A stretch of DNA of 64,000 nt from Acidimicrobiia bacterium (GTDB lineage: Bacteria; Actinomycetota; Acidimicrobiia; Spongiisociales; UBA5794). Position 1 is the first letter of the stretch, and every line of letters starts with the position of its first letter. Positions 57,286-64,000 of the stretch are shown in pieces. Location of the stretch: contig DASWKR010000035.1 of NCBI GenBank assembly GCA_036396535.1, positions 1 to 64,000 on the forward strand. Direction: 5' to 3'. The position numbers and the translations under genes were made by a program. The notes under the pieces were generated by a model. It was not told the origin of the DNA and made no database searches. It saw only the letters and a program-made list of their open reading frames with translations.

Positions 57286-59810
57286 CAGCGCTTCATCCTC
57301 GAGTCGTCGGGATCGAACAGCGGCGTCGATCCGGCGACCGCGACCCTCACAGGGAACAGCTCGTTCATGTACATGACCCGCAGCTCGGTGCCTGCGACGC
57401 CGAGCGCGGGCGGGAGGTAGGCCATCAGCAGGTACTTGCCGACGGATGGCCCCATGGCGGCGGACGTGACCCTCGAGATCCGCCCCTTGGCATCGACGAT
57501 GCGCTCGCCTTCGACCGTGAGGATCGGCTCGTTGCCGCCCGTCGGGTACCTGGCGGTCCCCGACGAGTCGCTGTGGTCCTCCATCGTGAGGGTGCACATG
57601 ATGGCCGCCGGGCCCTCCTCCCTCGCCGCCAGGTAGGCAGCCTTACCGACGAATTCTGCATCCTTGACGCGCCGGCGGGCGAGGCCCGCCTCCACCGGCG
57701 AGTACTCGGACTCGAGCTCGGCTCCCATGAGGCGGTATCCCTTCTCGATGCGGCCCGTGAAGGCGTAGACGCCGATGCCGACCGGGCGGACGTCGAGGTC
57801 CTCACCAGCATGCCAGAGCGTGTCCCACAGGCGGATGCCGTGCTGCACCTCGGTGTAGATCTCCCAGCCGCTCTCGCCGACGTACGAGATGCGAAGCATC
57901 GACACCGGTATCCCGTCGACGAGCATCTCCTGAACGGTCCCGTACGGGAAGTCGGCCTGCGACACGGGGGACGACGCCACCTTGGAGACGAGCGCTTCGG
58001 CATTCGGGCCCCACACTCCGATGGTGCACAGCGCCGCGGTGCGGTTCTCGAAGTGGACGGAGCCGTCCCTCGGCAGGTTTCGCCGAAACCAGTACTCGTC
58101 CCGGCCCCCGTCGAATGCGCCGGTGACGATCCGATAGCGATCACGCGCGATGCGCATGACCGTGAGGTCGGAGCGGAACCCGCCGCCCTCCGTGAGGAGT
58201 GGGGTGTAGATCGCCGTGCCGACCGGCCGGTCGACCTTGTTGACGGTCAGCCACTCCATGAGATCGACTGCGCCCGGGCCGGTCACCTCGAAGATCTGGA
58301 ATGCCGTCAGGTCGACGAGCCCGACCTTCTCACGGAGGTGGAGGTGCTCGCCGGTGATGATCGGCGACCACCAGCGGCGGTCCCACTCATTGGGGCGATC
58401 CTCGGCACCGTGGCGTTCGACGAGGTCCTCGTTCGACTCGTACCACTGCGGCCGCTCCCAGCCGCGGGCGTCGAAGAACACCGCTCCGAGCGCCTCTTCC
58501 CTCGGGTAGAACGGCGAGTAGTTCATGCCGCGCTCGGATGCCCACTGCTCCCTCGGGTGGACGATGCCGTACGTCTTGTTGAAGTGCTCGGCGCACCTCG
58601 CCTCGATGTGGTGGACGGTTCTCTCGTGGGGGTAGAACCGGGCGATGTCCGAACCGTGAGGGTCGCACATGTGCGGGTACCCGTGGGTCATCCACTCGGC
58701 GACCATCTTGGCGATCCCGGGTCCCTCCTTGATCCACACCGCGGCGGCCGACCACAGGTTCTCGACCTCGACCGTCTCTCCGAGCACCGGCATGGCGTCC
58801 GGCGTGAGAGAGAGGAGGCCGTTGACGGCGTAGCGGATCTCTGCGGTGCCGAGGATGCCTCCCATCAGCTCGAGGGCGTCTTCGAGCTGCGGATCGAAGT
58901 CCTCCTGCGTGAACGGCAGCTCGGTCGGCGACAGGGCGGCGTCCTCGATCGCAGGGATCCGGTCCGGGTCGTGGAACATCGGGCGATGGGCGTACGAGCC
59001 GACCTCCATCGAGCCGGCCGACTGGCGCTCGTACATGAAGGTGTCCATGTCGCGGACGATCGGGTATCCGATCTCGTTGTTGGTCGCCTGGAGGATCTCG
59101 ATGGGCCCCACGTCGACCATCTGGTGTACGGCCGGAGTGAGCGGGATCGTCGCCCCGGCCATGGCGGCGATTCGGGGGCTCCAGACGCCACAGGCGATGA
59201 CGACGTTGTCGGTCTCGATCCTGCCCCGAGTCGTGACCACCGCGGAGACCCTGGGCCTGCCGAAGGGCTGCGACTCCGTCTCGATCGCCGTCACCTCGGT
59301 GTTCGCCAACGAGCGCAGAGCACCCTTGGCCTGGGCGGTGTCACGCATGAGCGTGCCGAATCCCAGCGAGTCGACGACCGAGACCGTCGGCGAATGGAAC
59401 CCGCCGAGGATCACGTTCTCGTCGATGAACGGGACGAGCTCCTTGACCCGCGCCGGCGACAACAGCTGTGCCTCGATGCCGTAGGCCTTGGCGGACGTCA
59501 TACGACGCCGCAGCTCCTCCATCCGCTCCTCGGTGCGGGCGACCTCGATGCCGCCGCTCGTCGTGTTGAGGCCCGCCTCCTCGTACTGGCGCTGCGATTC
59601 GAGCGTCAGGTACGTCATCTCCTTGTTGTGATCCACCGGGAAGATGAAGTTCGAGGCGTGGCCCGTCGAACCTCCCGGGTTGGGAAGAGGGCCCTTGTCG
59701 ACCTGCACGATGTCGGTCCAGCCCAGCTCGGCGAGCTGCCCCACGAGGCAGTTGCCGACGATGCCGGCACCGATGACGACGACGTTCGCCCGGCTGGGAA
59801 GCTCGCTCAA
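57285..59810 (-). CDS. Dimethylglycine/sarcosine dehydrogenase-like FAD-GcvT protein
   Basis: The 841-residue protein has an N-terminal DAO-type FAD domain (NVVVIGAGIVGN at about 10-20; GSTGHASNF with the His that carries covalent FAD in dimethylglycine dehydrogenase), an FAO_M middle domain, then GCV_T (ITGEHLHLREKVGLVDLTAF, FEVTGPGAVDLMEWL) and GCV_T_C (to GTELRVMYMNELFPVRVAV). This four-domain layout and length match dimethylglycine and sarcosine dehydrogenases, which strip an N-methyl group and load it as methylene-THF. The TTG start is chosen by the GGAGGG RBS; a GTG at 59825 has none. It opens the etfBA operon. Confidence 0.87.
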   Translation of the reverse strand: MSELPSRANVVVIGAGIVGNCLVGQLAELGWTDIVQVDKGPLPNPGGSTGHASNFIFPVDHNKEMTYLTLESQRQYEEAGLNTTSGGIEVARTEERMEELRRRMTSAKAYGIEAQLLSPARVKELVPFIDENVILGGFHSPTVSVVDSLGFGTLMRDTAQAKGALRSLANTEVTAIETESQPFGRPRVSAVVTTRGRIETDNVVIACGVWSPRIAAMAGATIPLTPAVHQMVDVGPIEILQATNNEIGYPIVRDMDTFMYERQSAGSMEVGSYAHRPMFHDPDRIPAIEDAALSPTELPFTQEDFDPQLEDALELMGGILGTAEIRYAVNGLLSLTPDAMPVLGETVEVENLWSAAAVWIKEGPGIAKMVAEWMTHGYPHMCDPHGSDIARFYPHERTVHHIEARCAEHFNKTYGIVHPREQWASERGMNYSPFYPREEALGAVFFDARGWERPQWYESNEDLVERHGAEDRPNEWDRRWWSPIITGEHLHLREKVGLVDLTAFQIFEVTGPGAVDLMEWLTVNKVDRPVGTAIYTPLLTEGGGFRSDLTVMRIARDRYRIVTGAFDGGRDEYWFRRNLPRDGSVHFENRTAALCTIGVWGPNAEALVSKVASSPVSQADFPYGTVQEMLVDGIPVSMLRISYVGESGWEIYTEVQHGIRLWDTLWHAGEDLDVRPVGIGVYAFTGRIEKGYRLMGAELESEYSPVEAGLARRRVKDAEFVGKAAYLAAREEGPAAIMCTLTMEDHSDSSGTARYPTGGNEPILTVEGERIVDAKGRISRVTSAAMGPSVGKYLLMAYLPPALGVAGTELRVMYMNELFPVRVAVAGSTPLFDPDDSRMKR

Positions 59811-59882
59811 GGGTCCCTCCTGCACTATGACACGCCACAGGGTCGTGGCCCATCGACACACGACGCCGCGACCGCTACTGTT

Positions 59883-59909
59883 CCGCATCGTAAAACGATC
59901 CCGCATCGT
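59883..59909. promoter_or_regulatory. Candidate operator: ATCGT-AAA-ACGAT dyad within a CCGCATCGT direct repeat
   Basis: CCGCATCGT occurs at 59883-59891 and 59901-59909, 18 bp apart. The first copy also forms the left half of the perfect dyad ATCGT-AAA-ACGAT (59887-59899). The site lies in the 131-bp gap between the divergent dehydrogenase-etf operon and the corrinoid operon, 33 bp before the latter's start codon. An 18-bp spacing and a shared site suggest joint control of both arms. Confidence 0.45.
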
Positions 59910-59941
59910 GGAACAAGTGCCCCCGAGCCAGGAGACCCACG

Positions 59942-60640
59942 GTGGCAGATGACGAACTCGATCTGTCGACTCTCGACGACACCGAGCTGGTCGAGCAGAT
60001 GCACGACGACCTCTACGACGGCCTCGCCCCGGAGATCGTCGAGGGCACGAACATCCTCCTCTCGCGAGGGTGGGAAGCCCAGGAGGTGCTCAACAAGGCG
60101 CTCGTCGAGGGCATGCGCATCGTCGGCATCGACTTTCGCGACGGGATCCTCTTCGTCCCGGAGGTGCTCCTCGCCGCCAACGCCATGAAGGCCGGAATGG
60201 CCATACTCCGCCCGCTCCTCGCCGAGACCGGAGCGGAGACGATCGGGAAGGTCGTCGTCGGCACCGTCAAGGGTGACATCCACGACATCGGCAAGAACCT
60301 GGTGGCGATGATGCTCGAGGGCTCCGGTTTCGAGGTGATCGACCTCGGCATCAACACGGACGCCGAGGAGTTCATCGCAGCGCTCGAGGAGCACAGGCCG
60401 GAGATCCTCGGCATGTCCGCCCTGCTCACGACGACGATGCCCTACATGAAGGTCGTGATCGACGCCCTCGTCGAGCGCGGCATGCGGGACGACTACATCG
60501 TCCTCGTCGGAGGCGCTCCGCTCAACGAGGAGTTCGGACGAGCCGTCGGCGCCGATGCGTACTGCCGCGACGCAGCCGTCGCCGCCGAGACGGCCGAGGC
60601 GCTGGTGCTCGCCAAGCGCCTCATGTCCGGAGAGGACTGA
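59942..60640 (+). CDS. Corrinoid (B12-binding) methyltransferase protein
   Basis: The 232-residue protein has an N-terminal helical cap (B12-binding 2: MHDDLYDGLAPEIVEGTNILL, LLAANAMKAGMAILRPLL) and the B12-binding domain with the cobalt-ligand motif GDIHDIGKN (His114), then SALLTTTMPYMKVVID and VLVGGAPLNEEFGRAVGADAYCRDA. It is of the MtbC/MttC/MtgC type: small methyl-carrying corrinoid proteins between a substrate methyltransferase and a pterin methyltransferase. GGAG precedes GTG 59942. It leads a five-gene operon with 4-bp overlaps. Confidence 0.93.
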   Translation: MADDELDLSTLDDTELVEQMHDDLYDGLAPEIVEGTNILLSRGWEAQEVLNKALVEGMRIVGIDFRDGILFVPEVLLAANAMKAGMAILRPLLAETGAETIGKVVVGTVKGDIHDIGKNLVAMMLEGSGFEVIDLGINTDAEEFIAALEEHRPEILGMSALLTTTMPYMKVVIDALVERGMRDDYIVLVGGAPLNEEFGRAVGADAYCRDAAVAAETAEALVLAKRLMSGED

Positions 60641-60644
60641 CCCG

Positions 60645-61232
60645 GTGGGCGCATACGTCATCGCCTGCGGCGCCCTCGCCCGCGAGCTCGGAAGCGTCAT
60701 CTCCGCCTCACGGTTGGCCGGGATCACGGTCGAGTACCTCCCGGCTGGGCTCCACAACACACCCGACCGGATACCGGCGCTGGTCGACGAGCGTCTCGCC
60801 AGAGCGGCCGCCACCCACGAGTCGCTCTTCGTCGCCTATGCCGACTGCGGCACGGGAGGCCTTCTCGACCCGGTTGTGGCGAGGCATGGCGCCACCCGTC
60901 TCCCGGGTGCCCATTGCTACGAGTTCTTCGCGGGACACGCGCTGTTTGCCGAGCTCCACGCCGCAGAGCCCGGCACGTTCTATCTGACCGACTACCTGGC
61001 GCGGAACTTCGAGAGGCTGGTGTGGGCCGGCCTCGGCATCGATCGGTGGCCGCAGCTGCGCGACTCCTATTTCGGCAACTACCACCGCCTGGTGTACCTC
61101 TCCCAGACGCGAGACGAGGCAACGCTCGCAAAAGCGACGCGGGCCGCCGCCAAGCTCGGCCTCGCCTTCGAGCACCGTCACGTCGGGCTCGGACTGCTCG
61201 AGCCGGCGATCCGCGGCCTCGGTGCCGCATGA
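60645..61232 (+). CDS. DUF1638 domain protein
   Basis: The 195-residue protein fits DUF1638: YVIACGALARELGSV, VEYLPAGLHNTPDRIPALVDERL, VAYADCGTGGLLDP, HCYEFFAGHALFAEL, GTFYLTDYLARNFERLVW. Conserved Cys in ACGAL, ADCGTGG and HCYEFF could bind a metal or cofactor. Members are frequently encoded in corrinoid methyltransferase clusters, but their activity is unknown. It starts 4 bp after the corrinoid protein and overlaps the next gene by ATGA. Confidence 0.85.
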   Translation: MGAYVIACGALARELGSVISASRLAGITVEYLPAGLHNTPDRIPALVDERLARAAATHESLFVAYADCGTGGLLDPVVARHGATRLPGAHCYEFFAGHALFAELHAAEPGTFYLTDYLARNFERLVWAGLGIDRWPQLRDSYFGNYHRLVYLSQTRDEATLAKATRAAAKLGLAFEHRHVGLGLLEPAIRGLGAA

Positions 61233-61549
61233 GCAGGCGGTCCGACGGAGCGATGCTCACGGTGATCTGGTGGCGCGACATCCCAGCGCAGGTGACCGCC
61301 CGCAGAGGCGAGCACGTCGTCAGGAGGGAGCTCTCCCCTCAGTTCCAGGTGGCCATCGACAGGGCCGCGATGCACGCCGGCCTCATCGGCACGGACGCCT
61401 ACCTCGACGAGTGGCGCAAGGTCACCACACCGTGCGACGAGGACCTCCAGACGGCAGTGGACGCGGTTGCCGCCGACCTCGAAGAGACCTACCCGGCGAC
61501 CCGCCTGGCGCGGGTGGCCGGCAACCTCGGATACGAGGAGCAGCCGTGA
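61229..61549 (+). CDS. Virulence-factor-domain protein of corrinoid clusters
   Basis: The 106-residue protein fits the small 'virulence factor' family (PF13769): MLTVIWWRDIPAQVTAR, the basic stretch GEHVVRRELSPQFQVAIDRAAMHAG, TDAYLDEWRK and the C-terminal EETYPATRLARVAGNLG. Despite the name it is typically found beside methyltetrahydrofolate methyltransferases. Overlaps both neighbours by 4 bp, so the stoichiometry is probably fixed. Function is unknown. Confidence 0.8.
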   Translation: MSRRSDGAMLTVIWWRDIPAQVTARRGEHVVRRELSPQFQVAIDRAAMHAGLIGTDAYLDEWRKVTTPCDEDLQTAVDAVAADLEETYPATRLARVAGNLGYEEQP

Positions 61550-62442
61550 CAGACACGGTCGTCTCCTCCGCCGTCAAGGAGGTGGTGATCGGCCTCGACC
61601 GGCCCTTCGTCCTCATCGGCGAGCGGATCAACCCGACCGGTCGCAAGCTCCTCGCCGAGGAGATGAGGAACGGCGACTACAGCAGGGTCGTCGCAGACGC
61701 CATCGCTCAGGTGGACGCCGGGGCGCATATGCTCGACGTTAACGCCGGCATCCCGCTGGCCAACGAGCCTGCGATCCTCGCCGAGACGATCAAGCTCGTG
61801 CAGTCGCTCGTCGACGTGCCCCTCTCCATCGACTCCTCCATCGTCGCCGCCCTTCAGGCGGGTCTCGAGGCATACGACGGCAAGGCGCTCGTCAACTCGG
61901 TCACGGGAGAGGACGAGCGCCTCGAATCCGTGCTGCCGCTCGTCGCCAAGCACGGCGCCGCGGTGGTCGCCATCACGAACGACGAGACAGGGATCGCCGA
62001 GGACCCCGACGTCCGATTCGAGGTTGCCAGGAAGATCGTCGGCCGGGCCGCCGACCACGGGATCCCGCTGTCGGACATCGTCGTCGACCCCCTCGTGATG
62101 CCGATCGGGGCGATCGGGACGGCCGGGCGCCAGGTGCTCCACCTCGTGCGAAGGCTCCACGACGAACTCCGGGTCAACACGACGTGCGGTGCGTCGAACA
62201 TCAGCTTCGGCCTGCCCCATCGGGTCGGCATCAACGCCGCCTTCCTCACGATGGCCATCGGGGCCGGGCTGACTTCGGCGATCACGAACCCGATGGAGAG
62301 CGAGATTCGCCAGGCGATCCTGGCGGCCGACGTCCTCACAGGGCACGACAGGAACTGCGAGGCCTGGATCCTGGCGCACCGACCGCCCGCCGCAGATGAG
62401 CAGGGCGGCAGGCGGCAGAACAGGCGCCGCAGCTCAGGATGA
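61546..62442 (+). CDS. Methyltetrahydrofolate:corrinoid methyltransferase
   Basis: The 298-residue protein is a pterin-binding TIM barrel (DHPS-like, as in AcsE/MtgA/MtvA): FVLIGERINPTGRKLLAEE, QVDAGAHMLDVNAGI, PLSIDSSIVAALQAGLEAY, ALVNSVTGEDERLES, TNDETGI, DIVVDPLVMPIGA, TCGASNISFGLPHRVGINAAF. It moves methyl groups between tetrahydrofolate and the corrinoid protein. The GTG overlaps the previous stop (GTGA) and its own stop overlaps the activator gene by 4 bp. Confidence 0.92.
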   Translation: MTDTVVSSAVKEVVIGLDRPFVLIGERINPTGRKLLAEEMRNGDYSRVVADAIAQVDAGAHMLDVNAGIPLANEPAILAETIKLVQSLVDVPLSIDSSIVAALQAGLEAYDGKALVNSVTGEDERLESVLPLVAKHGAAVVAITNDETGIAEDPDVRFEVARKIVGRAADHGIPLSDIVVDPLVMPIGAIGTAGRQVLHLVRRLHDELRVNTTCGASNISFGLPHRVGINAAFLTMAIGAGLTSAITNPMESEIRQAILAADVLTGHDRNCEAWILAHRPPAADEQGGRRQNRRRSSG

Positions 62443-64000
62443 GCGATCAGGCCGACGTCATTCGAGGTCCGGCCCCCAAGGATGTGCGCGTCACCTTCAC
62501 GCCCTCCGGGAGACGAGGCAGCTTCGCAGCGGGGACGACCGTTCTCGATGCCGCCAGGGAGATCGGCGTCGACCTCGATTCGGTGTGCGGCGGCCGGGGC
62601 ATCTGCGGCCGATGCCAGGTGGCGATCGGAGCGGCTCCCGGCGCCTCCGGCGTCCACGGCAGGCTGAGCCCACCGGGCCCGACCGAGACCGAGTACCGGG
62701 GAAGGCGGCCTCTCGCCGACGGCAGGCGGCTCGGGTGCGCCGCCCATCTGCTCGGTGACGTCGTGATCGACGTGCCCTCCGAGAGCCAGGTGCACCGCCA
62801 GGTCGTGCGCAAAGAGGCAGGCGTCGACGCTCTCCCCGTCGACCCCGTCGTGCGGCTCCACTACGTCGAGGTCGAGCCCCCGGCGCTCGAGAGCCCGTCC
62901 GGCGACCTGGAACGTGTCCTCGCCGCGCTGACTCGGGAGTGGGGCATGACCGTCTCCGAGACGGACGATCACGTGCTGAAGATCCTCCAAGGGGCGCTGC
63001 GCGCCACGGTGCCGGGGCCGGCATGGTCGGTGACGCTGGCCGTCCGAGAGGAGAGCCGCCTCGTAGGGGTCTGGCCCGGATATCGGGACACGGTCTACGG
63101 CGCCGCCTTCGACATCGGCTCCACCACCATCGCAGGACACGTGTGCGACCTGGCGACCGGCGCAGTGCTCGCCTCCGCCGGGGTGATGAATCCGCAAATC
63201 GCCTTCGGCGAGGACCTCATGAGCCGGGTGAGCTACGTCCAGATGAATCCCGGAGGCGACCGGCTGCTGACGAAGGTCGTCAGGGAAGCCGTCGACGGGC
63301 TCCTCGGCGAGTTGACGGAGCGCGCGGGGATCGAGCGTGACGAGATCCTCGAGGTGACCGTCGTCGGCAACCCGATCATGCACCATCTCTTCCACGGAAT
63401 CGACCCGACCCAGCTCGGCACGGCGCCGTTCGCTCTGGCGACGACCGCCGCCTTGACGACGACGACTCGATCGAACGAGCTGAGCACCCACCCTGGTGCC
63501 AGGGTCTATGCGCTCCCATGCATCGCCGGTCACGTCGGGGCGGACGCGGCGGCCGCCACCCTCGCCGAGGGCCCGCACCGCGGTGACGAGCTGCAGCTGC
63601 TCATCGACGTCGGCACGAACGCCGAGATCGTGCTCGGGAACCGGGACCGGCTCCTCGCCGCCTCCTCACCGACCGGACCTGCCTTCGAGGGGGCCCAGAT
63701 CTCGGCGGGTCAACGAGCGGCCCCGGGCGCCATCGAGCGGGTCAGGATCGACAGGGAGACGCTGCAGCCCCGCTTCAGCGTCATCGGCTCCGAGCTGTGG
63801 TCGGACCATCCCGGCTTCGCCGACGCCGTCGGCGCCACCGGAGTGACGGGGATCTGCGGCTCGGGGATCATCGAAGCCGTCGCCGAGATGTACCTGGCTG
63901 GGATCGTGTCGCGCGACGGCGTCGTCGCCGGCTTGGACCACCCACGGATCGTGCCAACCGGGCGAACGTACTCCTATCGGCTCCTCGAAGACCCGCTCAT
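62439..64000 (+). CDS. RACo/RamA-like [2Fe-2S] ASKHA corrinoid activator (C-terminus beyond window)
   Basis: At least 520 residues are present and the frame runs off the end at 64000. The N-terminus is a plant-type [2Fe-2S] ferredoxin domain (DLDSVCGGRGICGRCQVAIG with a later Cys in LGCAAH), then a linker, then an ASKHA ATPase: AFDIGSTTIAGHVCDLATG, NPQIAFGEDLMSRVSY, VVGNPIMHHLFHGI, LLIDVGTNAEIVLG, ISAGQRAAPGAIE, GICGSGIIEAVAEMY. These are the RACo/RamA features. Such proteins use ATP to reduce inactive Co(II) corrinoid proteins to Co(I). Overlap with the upstream gene (ATGA) indicates that the partner is the corrinoid protein of this operon. Confidence 0.9.
   Translation, partial: MSDQADVIRGPAPKDVRVTFTPSGRRGSFAAGTTVLDAAREIGVDLDSVCGGRGICGRCQVAIGAAPGASGVHGRLSPPGPTETEYRGRRPLADGRRLGCAAHLLGDVVIDVPSESQVHRQVVRKEAGVDALPVDPVVRLHYVEVEPPALESPSGDLERVLAALTREWGMTVSETDDHVLKILQGALRATVPGPAWSVTLAVREESRLVGVWPGYRDTVYGAAFDIGSTTIAGHVCDLATGAVLASAGVMNPQIAFGEDLMSRVSYVQMNPGGDRLLTKVVREAVDGLLGELTERAGIERDEILEVTVVGNPIMHHLFHGIDPTQLGTAPFALATTAALTTTTRSNELSTHPGARVYALPCIAGHVGADAAAATLAEGPHRGDELQLLIDVGTNAEIVLGNRDRLLAASSPTGPAFEGAQISAGQRAAPGAIERVRIDRETLQPRFSVIGSELWSDHPGFADAVGATGVTGICGSGIIEAVAEMYLAGIVSRDGVVAGLDHPRIVPTGRTYSYRLLEDPL

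Noticed and set aside
59926..59937. AGCCAGGAGACC, a match to the cobalamin-riboswitch B12 box, just before the corrinoid gene
   Set aside because: The other conserved riboswitch parts are missing upstream, where only about 115 bp remain to the divergent gene. The GGAG within it is simply the Shine-Dalgarno for GTG 59942.
57573..60188. Long plus-strand open frame (about 870 codons) opposite the FAD-GcvT dehydrogenase
   Set aside because: It is antisense to a gene with clear domains; the translation is rich in Arg, Asp and His with no recognisable motif, typical of GC-rich shadow frames.

Overview
This is a GC-rich (about two-thirds G+C) chromosomal window from an aerobic, probably actinobacterial bacterium. 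Supporting signs are a predicted F420-dependent LLM oxidoreductase, a DUF222/HNH ('13E12-type') nuclease, ECF sigma/anti-sigma pairs, many GTG/TTG starts, and several genes whose start lies only 3-10 nt after a TANNNT box, as expected for leaderless mRNAs. Acidimicrobiia or a relative is my best guess, but nothing here proves the class. No rRNA, tRNA, CRISPR array, phage or transposase gene was seen.

Layout. 1-5.1 kb: thioredoxin C-terminus, then a SAM-I (S-box) riboswitch leading into an OsmC protein, two O-acetylhomoserine sulfhydrylase paralogues and a CoA-binding protein. 5.3-16.3 kb: ECF sigma/RskA pair, a haloalkane dehalogenase, dienelactone hydrolase, UBP zinc finger, M20 peptidase, DsbA-like protein, Lon and an OmpR-type two-component system. 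16.3-20.7 kb: a form II-type CO dehydrogenase-like operon in S-L-M order plus CoxG. 20.7-27.6 kb: AzlCD exporter, a small ArsR/SRPBCC locus, an LLM oxidoreductase, and a NERD protein next to a UvrD-HRDC helicase. 27.7-37.4 kb: a true form I CO dehydrogenase supercluster on the minus strand (coxD, coxE, split XdhC/CoxF, VOC protein, ureohydrolase, coxM-coxS-coxL, XdhC-YHS), with AYRCSFR in CoxL. 37.4-46 kb: prepilin, malic enzyme, GNAT, HisC-like aminotransferase, a fused 2-oxoacid dehydrogenase E1 alpha-beta, pyrophosphatase, an 80-bp tandem array and the HNH gene. 46-48.4 kb: ECF sigma factor with a membrane-anchored propeller-type partner.

48.4 kb to the end is the most coherent and interesting part: a choline/glycine-betaine one-carbon island. 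It holds a betaine-type ABC transporter (ProX, ProV and a double-length ProW), a choline dehydrogenase-like GMC oxidoreductase, a homocysteine methyltransferase, ETF alpha and beta, a dimethylglycine/sarcosine dehydrogenase-like FAD-GcvT protein, and on the other strand a corrinoid protein, DUF1638 protein, virulence-factor-domain protein, methyltetrahydrofolate:corrinoid methyltransferase and a RACo/RamA-like [2Fe-2S] ASKHA activator that runs off the window. The homocysteine-binding, corrinoid and pterin modules of cobalamin-dependent methionine synthase are all present as separate genes, with an ATP-dependent reductive activator in place of the AdoMet activation domain.

Two non-coding repeat families stand out. 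One is a roughly 50-bp palindromic element with a GTTC..GCGT / ACGC..GAAC outer stem. It occurs at five intergenic sites, three of them as tandem pairs 61-70 bp apart. The other is a five-copy array with 79-80-bp spacing directly upstream of the DUF222/HNH gene.
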